This document shows positions 8,382 to 16,713 of a stretch of DNA of 64,000 bases, one piece after another. The stretch's first letter is position 1. Every line of letters starts with the position of its first letter. Position numbers and translations under genes: made by a program. Under the pieces are notes generated by a model that did no database searches, had not been told where the DNA came from, and worked only from the letters and a program-made list of their open reading frames with translations. Origin of the DNA: Albimonas donghaensis. GTDB lineage: Bacteria > Pseudomonadota > Alphaproteobacteria > Rhodobacterales > Rhodobacteraceae. Where the stretch lies: the NCBI RefSeq assembly GCF_900106695.1, contig NZ_FNMZ01000002.1, positions 310,001-374,000 on the forward strand. Reading direction: 5' to 3'.

Positions 8382-8466
8382 CGGCGCGCGCTTGCAGGGG
8401 GGCGGGCCTAACGGCGCGCGCTTGCCGGGGGCGGGCCTGGCGGGGGCGGGCCTACCGGGGGCGGGC
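8381..8466. repeat. Degenerate GC-rich tandem repeat between convergent genes
   Basis: Two near-identical units of about 29 bp (GCGGCGCGCGCTTGCAGGGG… at 8381-8409 and the same with a single interior change at 8410-8438) are followed by two shorter copies of GGGGGCGGGCCT. The array fills the gap between the aminotransferase and the lyase and runs into the last codons of the lyase (…SSARPR), which suggests its C-terminus has been remodelled by slippage. Confidence 0.6.
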
Positions 8467-9318
8467 GGAGGAGGCGTAGCGCTCCGACGCCTCGTAATAG
8501 TCGTCGAAGCCGATCTTCCGGCGCAGGGTGGCGAAATCCATCAGCCCGTCGCGCGGGGCGTCGTCGCGCAACTGGCCCAACGCCGCGTCCATCGCCTGCA
8601 TGGCCGCGGCCATGAGGGTCAGCGGATAGGCGGCGATGGCATAGCCGATGTCGCGAAGCTCGGCATGGGACAGCTCCGGGGTCTCGCCGCCCTCGACGAT
8701 ATTCGCCATCTTGGGACCGGGGAGCGCCTCGCAGACCTCGCGCATTTCGGCGGCGGTGCGGGGCGCCTCGACGAAGAGAATGTCGGCGCCCAGCCGGGCG
8801 AATTCCTCGGCCCGCCCGATGGCCTCGGCCAGCCCGAGTTCGTGGCGGGCGTCGGTGCGGGCGAGGATCAGGATATCGTCGTCCCCCCGCGCATCCACCG
8901 CCGCGCGGATGCGATCGAAGGCCTCGTCCCGTCCCACCACCGCCTTGCCCGGCGTGTGGCCGCAGCGCTTGGGGGCCACCTGGTCCTCGATCATCACCGC
9001 CCCGCAGCCGGCCCGCGCGAAGCCCCGCACGGTCCGACGCACGTTCATGGCGTTGCCATAGCCGGTGTCCCCGTCCCCGATCACCGGGATCGAGACCGCG
9101 TCGCAGATGTTGCGCGCCTGGTCCGCGACTTCGCCGTAGCTCATCAACCCCAGATCGGGCGCCCCGATCCGCGACGCCGAGGCCGCGAAGCCGGACATGA
9201 AGGTCAGCCCGAAGCCCCCCTGCTCGATCATCTTCGCCGACAGCGCGTCGAAACAGCAGGGCATCACGTTCAGGCGGTCGCCGGCCAGGAGGGCGCGCAG
9301 GCGGTCGGGGGCGGTCAT
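8452..9318 (-). CDS. Isocitrate lyase/PEP mutase superfamily lyase
   Basis: 288-residue member of the isocitrate lyase/phosphoenolpyruvate mutase superfamily. The catalytic loop PKRCGHTPGK carries Cys119, as in 2-methylisocitrate lyase and dimethylmalate lyase, so a C-C lyase (retro-aldol/Claisen) is more probable than a phosphonomutase. GDGDTGYGNAMNV (metal-binding Asp), IEDQVAPKRCGH, ARTDAR and IVEGGETP are the expected active-site blocks. The ATG at 9318 matches the family N-terminus (LRALLAGDRLNVMPCCFDALSA). It lies 8 bp after dctM and is the last gene of the TRAP operon, so it probably cleaves the imported substrate or a derivative. The exact substrate cannot be read from sequence. Confidence 0.85.
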   Translation of the reverse strand: MTAPDRLRALLAGDRLNVMPCCFDALSAKMIEQGGFGLTFMSGFAASASRIGAPDLGLMSYGEVADQARNICDAVSIPVIGDGDTGYGNAMNVRRTVRGFARAGCGAVMIEDQVAPKRCGHTPGKAVVGRDEAFDRIRAAVDARGDDDILILARTDARHELGLAEAIGRAEEFARLGADILFVEAPRTAAEMREVCEALPGPKMANIVEGGETPELSHAELRDIGYAIAAYPLTLMAAAMQAMDAALGQLRDDAPRDGLMDFATLRRKIGFDDYYEASERYASSARPR

Positions 9319-9326
9319 AAGCGGGC

Positions 9327-10601
9327 TCACAGTTTGAACGGCAGGTAGAGGGCGAGATCGGGCCAGACATAGAGGATCGCCACGATCAGCAGCATCAGTC
9401 CGAGGAAGGGCAGCACCCCGCGCGACACCTCGGACAAGGTGGTTCGTCCCACCGCCTGGATGACGTAGAGGTTCAGCCCCACCGGCGGCGTGATCAGGGC
9501 GCATTCCACCATCACCACCATGAAGATGCCGAACCAGATCGGATCGAACCCCATGGCCATGGCGGCGGGCAGCAGCACCGGGGTCATGATCAGCACCATC
9601 GAGGTCGCCTCGAACACCAGCCCCATCAGCAGCAGCACCAGCGAGATCACCACGATATAGGCCAGCGGCGTGTGGATGTTCTCCCCGATGAAGACCGAGA
9701 TGTCCTGCGGCACGCGGTAGAGCGTGATGGCCTTCCCGAAGATATGGGCGCCGCCGATGATCAGCAGGATGGCGGTGGTGGTGACCATGGATTCGAAGGT
9801 GGCCTCGCGCAGGCCCTTCCAGGTCAGGGTGCGCAGCACGAAGGCGGTGATGACCAGGGCGGCGGCGAAGCCGATGGCCGCGGCCTCGGTCGGGGTGAAG
9901 GCGCCGGAATAGATGCCGCCGATGATCAGCGCCGAAAGCGCGACGCTGGGCGCCGCCCGCAGCGAGGACCGGCGACGCTCGGCCCAGGAGGCCGCGGGCT
10001 CGCGCACCTGTCCGCCGAGGAAACGGGCGTGGATCATCGCGTAGACCACGAACAGCACCACCAGCGCGATCCCCGGCCCGATGCCGGCGAGGAACAGCGA
10101 GATCACGGATTCCTCGGTGATGAAGCCGTAGACGATCATGGGGATCGACGGCGGGATCAGGATGCCCAGCGTCCCCCCCGCGGCCAGCAGTCCGAAGACG
10201 AAGCGGCGGTCATACCCGCGCGAGATCATCTCGGGGATCGCCACCGTGCCGATGGTCGCCGCCGTGGCGACCGAGGATCCGGAGATGGCGGCGAAGATCC
10301 CGCAGGACAGGATCGTGGCCACCGCCAGCCCGCCGGGCCAGTGCCCGACCCAGGCGTGGACCGCGGCGAACAGGTCCGCCCCCACGCCGCCCTTGAGCAG
10401 CACGTTGGACATCAGCAGGAACAAGGGCACGGCCAGCAGGATGAACCCGTCGAGCGTGGACAGCATCGCCTGCGGCGACATCAGCGGCGAGAACCCGCCG
10501 GCCACCAGCAGCCCCAGCCCCAGCGCGCCCAGCGCGAAAGCCACGGGAACCCGCATCAACAGCAGGGTGAACAGGCCGGCGAGGATCAGGACGACGGTCA
10601 C
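9327..10601 (-). CDS. dctM: TRAP transporter large permease, DctM family
   Basis: 424-residue integral membrane protein with about 12 hydrophobic segments, the ion-motive permease of a tripartite ATP-independent periplasmic transporter. Typical DctM sequence includes VPVAFALGALGLGLL at the start, GSSVATAATIGTVAIPEM, GTLGILIPPSIPMIVYG and the C-terminal ITPPVGLNLYVIQA. The start is a GTG at 10601 that overlaps the dctQ stop (GTGA), so the two membrane subunits are translationally coupled. The reading frame is open far upstream through dctQ, but homology begins only here. It works with DctQ and the periplasmic DctP encoded upstream. Confidence 0.92.
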   Translation of the reverse strand: MTVVLILAGLFTLLLMRVPVAFALGALGLGLLVAGGFSPLMSPQAMLSTLDGFILLAVPLFLLMSNVLLKGGVGADLFAAVHAWVGHWPGGLAVATILSCGIFAAISGSSVATAATIGTVAIPEMISRGYDRRFVFGLLAAGGTLGILIPPSIPMIVYGFITEESVISLFLAGIGPGIALVVLFVVYAMIHARFLGGQVREPAASWAERRRSSLRAAPSVALSALIIGGIYSGAFTPTEAAAIGFAAALVITAFVLRTLTWKGLREATFESMVTTTAILLIIGGAHIFGKAITLYRVPQDISVFIGENIHTPLAYIVVISLVLLLMGLVFEATSMVLIMTPVLLPAAMAMGFDPIWFGIFMVVMVECALITPPVGLNLYVIQAVGRTTLSEVSRGVLPFLGLMLLIVAILYVWPDLALYLPFKL

Positions 10602-11113
10602 GTGTGCTCTCCCATGCCGCGGGGCGCGGACCAGTCGGTGCGGAAGGCTTTCGCCATTTCGGCCAGCGCCTGAAGGCTGAGCATGGCGCAGCCCAGGGGC
10701 ACCGGCGCCTCGACGATCCACATCGGCACGTCGAGCATGGTGCCCGAGGTGCGCCCGCGAATGGCGCTGTCCAGGAAGATCTCCCACCCGTACCAGGCGG
10801 TGACCCCGGCGAAGACGGCGACGACGGCCATCGCCGCGGCCTCGGTCCAGGCGCGGACCGCGGGGGGCAGCCGGTCGGCCACCGCGTCCACCGCGATATG
10901 CCGGCGCGCGGCCAGCAGCCAGGCCATGGAGAGCAGCGACCCCCAGATCAGGCAGAGCTGGCTGAGCTCCGCCGCCCAGATGGTCGGCTTGACGAACAGA
11001 TAGCGGGCGCCGACCTCCCAGGTCAGCATGAAGCCGGCGGCGACGAACAGCAGCGCCCCGAGCCAGGCCAGCGCCAGGCGCAGCCGCGCGGCCAGCGCGA
11101 AAATCATGGTCAT
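10598..11113 (-). CDS. dctQ: TRAP transporter small permease, DctQ family
   Basis: 171-residue protein with four predicted membrane segments (about residues 10-32, 47-64, 86-106 and 130-150). It contains the DctQ block FMLTWEVGARYLF…WAAELSQLCLIWGSLLSMAW. It partners DctM in the membrane domain of the TRAP transporter. A second start (MIFALAARL) lies two codons downstream. It is separated from dctP by 157 bp containing two strong hairpins, which may lower expression of the membrane subunits relative to the binding protein. Confidence 0.9.
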   Translation of the reverse strand: MTMIFALAARLRLALAWLGALLFVAAGFMLTWEVGARYLFVKPTIWAAELSQLCLIWGSLLSMAWLLAARRHIAVDAVADRLPPAVRAWTEAAAMAVVAVFAGVTAWYGWEIFLDSAIRGRTSGTMLDVPMWIVEAPVPLGCAMLSLQALAEMAKAFRTDWSAPRGMGEHT

Positions 11114-11134
11114 GCGAGGCCTCCCCCCCGAAAA

Positions 11135-11165
11135 GCCCGGCGCCGCGAGGGGCGCGGCGCCGGGC
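11135..11165 (-). terminator. 13-bp stem hairpin between dctP and dctQ (attenuator-like)
   Basis: A perfect 13-bp stem (11135-11147 paired with 11153-11165, loop of 5) is followed on the minus strand by CTTTTC. It resembles a leaky Rho-independent terminator or an mRNA-protecting hairpin that would favour dctP over dctQM, the usual stoichiometry of TRAP systems. Confidence 0.6.
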
Positions 11166-11219
11166 GATGACGATGTTCGGATGACGATGGTCGACCATCG
11201 GCGTTGGCGTTGGCGTCGA

Positions 11220-11247
11220 CCGCCGGGGCCCTCCCAAGCCCCGGCGG
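11220..11247 (-). terminator. 10-bp stem hairpin just after dctP stop
   Basis: CCGCCGGGGC (11220-11229) pairs with GCCCCGGCGG (11238-11247) around an 8-nt loop, 23 bp beyond the dctP stop. There is no T-run. With the next hairpin it makes a tandem structured spacer in the operon. Confidence 0.5.
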
Positions 11248-11270
11248 CCGGCGGCGTCCCGGCGTCCCGA

Positions 11271-12263
11271 TCAGAGGCCGGAAGCCGCGTCCATCAGCTT
11301 CGCGCCGAGATCCCCGGCCTTGGCCGTGAAGGCGTCGTAGACCGGCTGCGAAGCCTCGCGCCAGGCGGCGAGCTCGGCCTCGCTGGGGCGGTAGACGGTC
11401 ATGCCGTTGGCCTCGGCCGCCTCGTAGGCCTCGGCCTCGATGCCCGCCATGGCGTCGCGGACATGGGCGTCGGCCTTGTCGGCGGCGGCGGTCAGGATGG
11501 CGCGCTGCTCATCGGTCAGGCCCTCCCACCACTCGGTGTTGACCACCACGATGAACTCGATGTCGGCATGGTTGGTCACGGTGATGGTGTCCATCACCTC
11601 CCACAGGCTGCGCGACTTGACGCCGGAGACGCCGGTCATGCCGATATCCACCGTGCCGCGCTGATAGGCGAGATACTGCTCCGAGCCCGAGATCATCGTC
11701 GGCGCGCCGCCGGTGGCCTGCACGAAGTCGCCCAGCGTCTTGCCGAACACGCGGGATTTCTTGCCCACCATGTCCTCGGGCGACTTGATCGGCCCGCCAT
11801 TGGACAGCAGCACCGCGCCGCCATAGGCCTGCCACCACAGCACCGTGGCGCCGGTGTCCTCGATGGCCTCGTCGATCGGGCCGCGGATCGGGCCGCCCTT
11901 GGCGGTGGCCTTCTTCACCTTGTCCTCGGTGTCGAACAGGAACGGCTGGTAGAAGATGTCCACCGCCGGGATATCGCCCACATAGCGCGTCAGCGAGGCG
12001 ACGCCGGCCTCGATGGCGCCGGAGCCGACGGCCGCGGGGACTTCCTTGTCCTTGTAGAGCTGGGCGCTGTCGTAGATCTCGATCTCGATCGACCCGTCGG
12101 AGGTCTTCTCGACCTCCTCCTTGAACAGCGCCAGGTTCTGGCCGAGATGGCTTTTCAGCGGCAGCTGCAACGAGATGCGCATGGTCAGGTCCGCAGCCCA
12201 TGCGGGGGCGGACCCCATGGACAGGACAAGCGCGACGCCCAGCCCGGCGAATGCGGTTTTCAT
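11271..12263 (-). CDS. dctP: TRAP transporter periplasmic substrate-binding protein, DctP family
   Basis: 330-residue secreted solute receptor. A signal peptide covers residues 1-23 with cleavage after AWA. DctP/YiaO family features are the N-terminal FKEEVEKTSDGSIEIEIYDS, YVGDIPAVDIFYQPFLFD, the substrate-clamping Arg region GKKSRVFGKTLGDFVQATG and the WWEGLTDEQRAILTAAADKA helix. The start is the ATG at 12263, preceded by GGGAGGA at 8 bp; longer forms upstream would mask the signal peptide. It is the first gene of the operon dctP-dctQ-dctM-lyase. Substrate unknown, probably a carboxylate, because family members bind acids through a conserved Arg. Confidence 0.92.
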   Translation of the reverse strand: MKTAFAGLGVALVLSMGSAPAWAADLTMRISLQLPLKSHLGQNLALFKEEVEKTSDGSIEIEIYDSAQLYKDKEVPAAVGSGAIEAGVASLTRYVGDIPAVDIFYQPFLFDTEDKVKKATAKGGPIRGPIDEAIEDTGATVLWWQAYGGAVLLSNGGPIKSPEDMVGKKSRVFGKTLGDFVQATGGAPTMISGSEQYLAYQRGTVDIGMTGVSGVKSRSLWEVMDTITVTNHADIEFIVVVNTEWWEGLTDEQRAILTAAADKADAHVRDAMAGIEAEAYEAAEANGMTVYRPSEAELAAWREASQPVYDAFTAKAGDLGAKLMDAASGL

Positions 12264-12504
12264 GGATCGATCCTCCCTGATCGCGGCGGTTTTCCGCCCT
12301 TTTGCGCGGCCCACCATAGGCGCCGACCGGGCGGGGTCAACGTCGCGCGCGACATTTTCGCCGCAGGGTCTTGAAACAGGGCGGGCGCGCGGCCGCGCGG
12401 CCCTGCGGCAACAAGGTTAAGCGCTGGTTCACGAAGCGACTCAACTCGACGGGCGGGCGTCGCTAGGGTGCGGGGGTTGAGTAGCGTTTCGCGGACCTGA
12501 GTTC

Positions 12505-12792
12505 ATGTTCGACACCAAGACCGAAATCATCATCGTCGCCGTTCTGGTCGGCGCCTGGCTGATCGCCTGGGCGTGGAAGATCTGGGGGCCGGCCTCCCGG
12601 ACCGGACCCGCCCCGCGCGGGGCGCTGCGCCGCGACGACCTCGCCGTGCCGGCCGTGGCGGAGACCGTCTCCGACGTTCCGCTGCGCGTGGGCAGCCGCA
12701 AGCCCCGTCAGGCGCCGCCGGCGCTGACCGCGGCGGGCCAGGCGCGGCCGGTGTTCCGGATGATGCGCGGCACGGGCCGGGACCGGGGCTGA
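12505..12792 (+). CDS. Small single-span membrane protein, unknown function
   Basis: 95 residues: a short acidic N-terminus, one hydrophobic segment at about residues 7-27 (TEIIIVAVLVGAWLIAWAWK), then a basic, proline-rich and probably disordered tail. No family recognised. There is no clear ribosome-binding site in front of the ATG. The TM followed by Trp-Lys and the G/C-ended codons support a real gene. It is followed by a DUF1761 gene on the same strand after 172 bp. Confidence 0.55.
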   Translation: MFDTKTEIIIVAVLVGAWLIAWAWKIWGPASRTGPAPRGALRRDDLAVPAVAETVSDVPLRVGSRKPRQAPPALTAAGQARPVFRMMRGTGRDRG

Positions 12793-12964
12793 ACGCCCCG
12801 CCTCAGCCCCCTGCGTCCGCAGCCGCCCCCCCCCCGCCATCCTTGGCGCCATCCTCGGCGCCATCCTCACCCGCCGCTTCCGCTTTGCCCTTGGGCTCGG
12901 CCAAGGCATGATGGCGCGCGCCTCCGCCGTCCCGGCGGGGGGATGACGGACGAAGGGGAACGAC

Positions 12965-13360
12965 ATGGGCGTGATCGCGGTGATCCTGGCGGCGACGGCG
13001 GGGTTCGGGTTCGGCGCGCTCTGGTACGGTCTGTTGGTCGGCGGGATCTGGCGGCGAGAGGTCGGCCTGCCCGAAGCCGCCATCGCCGCCCATATGAAAG
13101 CCCCCGCCCCCTATGTCGTGGCCTTCGCCGCCGCCCTGCTGACCGCGGGCTTCCTGCGCCATGTCTTCGTCATGGCCGGACTGGCGGGCGCGGGCGCCGG
13201 GCTGACGGCGGGCCTCGGCGCGGGCCTGTTCATGGCCGCCCCCTGGCTGGCCTGCAGCTACGCCTTCGCGGCCCGCAACCCGAAGCTCGCCCTGATCGAC
13301 GGCGCGCACGTGGTCGGGGCCTGCGCCTGCATCGGCCTGACGCTCGGCCTGTTGGGCTGA
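12965..13360 (+). CDS. DUF1761 family membrane protein
   Basis: 131 residues with four hydrophobic segments, matching the DUF1761 fold: a first helix ending in FGFGALWYGLLVGGIWRRE, a central helix (PYVVAFAAALLTAGFL) and a last one ending in LTLGLLG. A GAAGGGGA ribosome-binding site lies 6 bp before the ATG. Function of the family is unknown. A bidirectional terminator follows it and separates it from the convergent fadJ. Confidence 0.8.
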   Translation: MGVIAVILAATAGFGFGALWYGLLVGGIWRREVGLPEAAIAAHMKAPAPYVVAFAAALLTAGFLRHVFVMAGLAGAGAGLTAGLGAGLFMAAPWLACSYAFAARNPKLALIDGAHVVGACACIGLTLGLLG

Positions 13361-13465
13361 GACGGCGCCCCCCGGCGCGCCCGGTTCCGCGCGGCGCGGG
13401 CGGGCGGGCGCCGCCGGCGCGACCTGGACGCGCCGCTCCCTGCCCCGCACGGAAAAGGCCGCGCG

Positions 13466-13500
13466 AAAAAGGGCGAGGCCCCGCGGCCCCGCCCCTTTTT
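13466..13500. terminator. Bidirectional Rho-independent terminator
   Basis: A run of five A, a GC-rich near-perfect dyad (AAAAAGGGCGAGGCC / GGCCCCGCCCCTTTTT) and a run of five T lie between the convergent DUF1761 gene and fadJ. Both strands read as stem plus U-tract, so it can serve both genes. Confidence 0.8.
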
Positions 13501-13524
13501 CCGGATGCCAAGCCGAGCCGCGGC

Positions 13525-15633
13525 TCAGCCCTTGTTGAGATCCGCGAAGCTCCTGCCCTCTTCGACCAGCTTCACCAGCAGCGGCGCCGGCTCCCAGAAC
13601 TTCGGGTCGTCCTTGGCGAACTCCCGGATGTCGTTGAGGATCACGTCCAGCCCCACCGCGTCCGCATGGTGCATCGGCCCGCCCCGCCAGCGCGGATAGC
13701 CGTAGCCGAACAGCGACGTCATATCGACGTCCACCGGCCGCAGCGCGATGCCCTCGCCCACCACCTTCGCCGCCTCGTTGGTCATCGCGGCGATGTAGCG
13801 GCGCAGGATGTCCTCGCGCGAGAACGGCTTGGCGTTGATGCCGAGCTTGCGCCGCTCGGCCTCGATCATCGCCGGGATCTCGGGATTGGGCGGGCCCGAC
13901 CGCGCGCCGCCGGCATAGTCGTAGAAGCCCTTCTCGGTCTTCTGGCCCAGCCAGCCGTTCTCGTACATCCGGTCGAGGAAGCCCTCGGAATAGCGCGTCT
14001 CCGGATCGCGGGTCGCATCCTTGCCGCGCCGGTTGAAATAGCCGATGTCGAGCCCCGCGAGGTCGCCCATCTGGAACGGCCCCATCGGGTAGCCGAAGGA
14101 CCGCACCGCCGCGTCGACCTCGTAGGGGTCGGCGCCGTCCTCGACCATCATGTTGGCGGCCTTCATGTAGGCGCCCAGGATGCGGTTGCCGATGAAGCCG
14201 TCGCAGACCCCGGCGCGCACCGCGACCTTCTTCATCATCTTCGCAAGCTGGAAGCCCGTCGCCACCACGTCGGGCGCGGTCTTGTCGCCGACCACGACTT
14301 CGAGCAGGCGCATGATATGGGCGGGCGAGAAGAAGTGCAGCCCGATCACGTCCTGCGGCCGCTTCGTGCAAGCCGCGATCTCGTCCACGTCGAGATAGGA
14401 GGTGTTGGAGGCCAGCACCGCGCCCTCGCGCACGATGGCGTCGATCTTGCCGAAGACCTCCTTCTTCACTTCCATCTTCTCGAAGACGGCCTCGATCACC
14501 AGGTCCACATCCGCCAGCGCGTCATAGCTGGCCGAGGTCGAGAACTTCGCCTCCAGCATCCCGTCCAGCGCGGCCTGGGTCATGCGTCCCTTGGCGACCG
14601 AGGACGCGTAGTTGCGGCGCAGGTTCTTCTCGCCCCGCGCCACGGCCTCCGCGTTCATCTCGACCATCACCACCGACAGCCCGGCGTTCAGCGCCGCCGC
14701 GGCGATGCCCGCGCCCATGGTGCCGCCGCCGATGATCCCCACCGTCTCCAGCTTGCGGGGGGCGACCTTGGCCTCGGGGATCTTGTTGACCGCCCGCTCG
14801 CCGAAGAAGGCATGGACCAGCGCCGGGCGCTGCGGGTCGGAATGGGTCTTGGCGGAGACGGCGCGCTCCGCCTCCAGCCCCTCGGCGATGGGGAGCATGC
14901 AGGCCGACACCGCCTCGACGCAATAAAGCGGCGAGTTCTGGCCCTTGGCGGTCTTCTTCACCTTCTCGGTCCACTCGGCGAAAAGCTCGGGCGTGGCGTC
15001 GGGGACGGGCCGCTCGCCGGTGCGGCGGGGGCCGGCGCCCTCCGCCAGCAGTTCGCGGCAATAGGCGAGCCCGGCGGCGAGCGGATCGCCCGAGTCGTCG
15101 AGGCGGTCGATGGCGCCCAGCTCATGCGCCTCCACCGCGGACATGTGACGGCCGGTGGTGATCGCCTCCAGCGCGTTGGCCGCGCCCATCACGCGGGGCG
15201 CGCGCTGGGTGCCGCCGGCGCCGGGGATGATGCCGAGATGGACTTCCGGAAGCCCCACCTTCGATTTCTTCTGGGCGATCCGGTAATGGCTCGCCAGCCC
15301 CATCTCGAACCCGCCGCCGAGGCTGGTGCCGTGCATCGAGGCCACCACCGGCTTGGTCGCCGCCTCATAGCGGTCGCAGACCTGAGGCAGCAGCGGGTCG
15401 GCGCGCACGCCCCCGAATTCCGAGATGTCGGCCCCCGCGAAGAAGGTGCGGCCGTCGCAATGCACCAGGGCGATCTTCGCGGTCGCGTCGGCGTCGAACT
15501 TCTCGATGGCGTTCCACAGGCCCAGGCGGTTCTGGTAGCCCAGCGCGTTCACCGGCGGATTGTCGGCGCGGATGATCGCGACGCCATCCTCGGTGACTTC
15601 ATAGGTCACCACATCGCTCATTTGCTCGGCCAT
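13525..15633 (-). CDS. fadJ: Bifunctional enoyl-CoA hydratase / 3-hydroxyacyl-CoA dehydrogenase
   Basis: 702-residue beta-oxidation enzyme hydrating enoyl-CoA and oxidising the 3-hydroxyacyl-CoA with NAD. The N-terminal crotonase domain (about 1-190) has the oxyanion segments TFFAGADISEFGG and MHGTSLGGGFEMGLA, and both catalytic Glu (in FEMG and in GLPEVHLGIIPGAGGTQ). The dehydrogenase starts with GIIGGGTMGAGIAAAALNAG (NAD site near residue 305) and has the catalytic HFFSPAHIMRLLEVV with its His. C-terminal repeats include VCDGFIGNRIL and FGYGYPRWRGGPM. The ATG at 15633 has GGGAGGAGA in front; a second ATG four codons on is weaker. It stands alone here, without a thiolase partner. Confidence 0.94.
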   Translation of the reverse strand: MAEQMSDVVTYEVTEDGVAIIRADNPPVNALGYQNRLGLWNAIEKFDADATAKIALVHCDGRTFFAGADISEFGGVRADPLLPQVCDRYEAATKPVVASMHGTSLGGGFEMGLASHYRIAQKKSKVGLPEVHLGIIPGAGGTQRAPRVMGAANALEAITTGRHMSAVEAHELGAIDRLDDSGDPLAAGLAYCRELLAEGAGPRRTGERPVPDATPELFAEWTEKVKKTAKGQNSPLYCVEAVSACMLPIAEGLEAERAVSAKTHSDPQRPALVHAFFGERAVNKIPEAKVAPRKLETVGIIGGGTMGAGIAAAALNAGLSVVMVEMNAEAVARGEKNLRRNYASSVAKGRMTQAALDGMLEAKFSTSASYDALADVDLVIEAVFEKMEVKKEVFGKIDAIVREGAVLASNTSYLDVDEIAACTKRPQDVIGLHFFSPAHIMRLLEVVVGDKTAPDVVATGFQLAKMMKKVAVRAGVCDGFIGNRILGAYMKAANMMVEDGADPYEVDAAVRSFGYPMGPFQMGDLAGLDIGYFNRRGKDATRDPETRYSEGFLDRMYENGWLGQKTEKGFYDYAGGARSGPPNPEIPAMIEAERRKLGINAKPFSREDILRRYIAAMTNEAAKVVGEGIALRPVDVDMTSLFGYGYPRWRGGPMHHADAVGLDVILNDIREFAKDDPKFWEPAPLLVKLVEEGRSFADLNKG

Positions 15634-15779
15634 TCCGGGTCTCCTCCCCATATGCGGCGCGCCCCCGCCGCGGGCGCGTTCAGCGCGCCTCGCCCGCGGG
15701 GGCCGTTCTGTCGGCCGGCACATTGGCCCCGCCCCGCGGCGGGATCAAGGGCGGCGGCTGACGTATGTCCGGCGGAGGC

Positions 15780-16352
15780 TCAGCGGTTGACCAGCCGCCA
15801 GAAGCGATGCGCCCCGATGCGCTGCCCCCCGTCGGCGGATCGGGTCCAGAACGGCAGGATCCGGGTGGTGTGGAACATGTTGGCGCCGTTGGTGGGGTCC
15901 TCGCTCTCGCCGGCCAGCGCCTCGCGGGCGATGCCGACCATGCGCGCGGCCTGGTGAGGGTTGGTCATCTCGTCCGAGCGGCCGTCGCAATACCAGCTGA
16001 ACTGGCAGGGCCGGGTCTGCCCGCCCTCGCGCACCACGCCGCAGACCGTGTCGGGGAACTGCGGATGCGCCACGCGGTTGAGCACCACATGCGCCACCGC
16101 CTCCACCTCCCGATCCCGCTGGGAGCGGGCTTCGAAATAGAGCGCGCGCGCGAGGCACATCATCTCGTCCGGATCGGGGTCGTGATCGACCGCGCCCGCC
16201 CCGCGCGCGACGCCCTGGGGCGGTTTGACCTCCTGCATCGACAGGCCGACATCGCCGTCGCTCTGCGAAACCCGGATGGTCCGCGGACCCTGTTCGCAGG
16301 CCGAGACCAGCGCCGCCGCCGCGATAAACGCGATCGTCGCGATGAGCTTCAT
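15780..16352 (-). CDS. SleB-type cell-wall hydrolase lipoprotein
   Basis: 190-residue predicted lipoprotein: the signal sequence ends in LVSAC with lipidated Cys19. The Hydrolase_2 (SleB) domain covers about residues 62-190, with the catalytic Glu in ALYFEARSQRDREVEAVAHV, then VLNRVAHPQFPDTVCGVV and CQFSWYCDG. SleB-like enzymes cleave the glycan strand of peptidoglycan. The start at 16352 is supported by the lipoprotein signal and a GGAAGG site. Upstream, about 100-150 bp away, is a perfect decamer repeat array. A longer frame reading through the array exists but would lose the signal peptide. Confidence 0.88.
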   Translation of the reverse strand: MKLIATIAFIAAAALVSACEQGPRTIRVSQSDGDVGLSMQEVKPPQGVARGAGAVDHDPDPDEMMCLARALYFEARSQRDREVEAVAHVVLNRVAHPQFPDTVCGVVREGGQTRPCQFSWYCDGRSDEMTNPHQAARMVGIAREALAGESEDPTNGANMFHTTRILPFWTRSADGGQRIGAHRFWRLVNR

Positions 16353-16450
16353 TCGCCACCTTCCGCCAAGGCCCCCGCCTCGCCGTCGATTTGGCGCCGC
16401 GAACGGCGACTCGCAAGCGCGCTCCGGGGTCGCGGGGCGGGGGGCGGGGA

Positions 16451-16506
16451 GAGGAGGGGAGAGGAGGGGAGAGGAGGGGAGAGGAGGGGAGAGGAGGGGA
16501 GAGGAG
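16451..16506. repeat. 10-bp tandem repeat, five perfect units plus a partial
   Basis: GAGGAGGGGA is repeated five times without a mismatch (16451-16500), followed by GAGGAG; the preceding decamer is a degenerate copy. The array is a homopurine block on the plus strand and lies 99-154 bp upstream of the cell-wall hydrolase start, in its likely promoter region. Unit length is not a multiple of three. Confidence 0.9.
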
Positions 16507-16659
16507 CGGGGCGTGAAAGGCCACGGCCTGCGCGTCTTCAGGGAACATGAAAACGCGACCCGCGCAGGTCGCGCGCGGATCGCGTCGTTCTCCGGCCGCC
16601 GTCGCCCCCCCATCGGAGCTTCGGCGCCGGCGTGTCGCCCGGCCGTCACCGTCCCACGA

Positions 16660-16684
16660 ACCGGCGCACCCCCGGGGCGCCGGT
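16660..16684 (-). terminator. Weak hairpin after the DUF7282 gene
   Basis: ACCGGCGC (16660-16667) pairs with GCGCCGGT (16677-16684) around a 9-nt loop, 30 bp past the stop at 16714 on the minus strand. No T-run follows, so termination would be inefficient or Rho-assisted. Confidence 0.4.
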
Positions 16685-16713
16685 CCTTCCCGCCCAGGGC
16701 CGGGGCGCGGCGA

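Noticed and set aside
12943-15957. A 1004-codon open frame on the plus strand
   Set aside because: It is the exact antisense of fadJ. High GC removes stop codons in the opposite frame; the peptide is His/Arg/Ala-rich without domains, while the minus strand gives an intact two-domain enzyme.
16441-16510. CRISPR-like array
   Set aside because: The repeat is a continuous 10-bp tandem without spacers and no cas gene is present.
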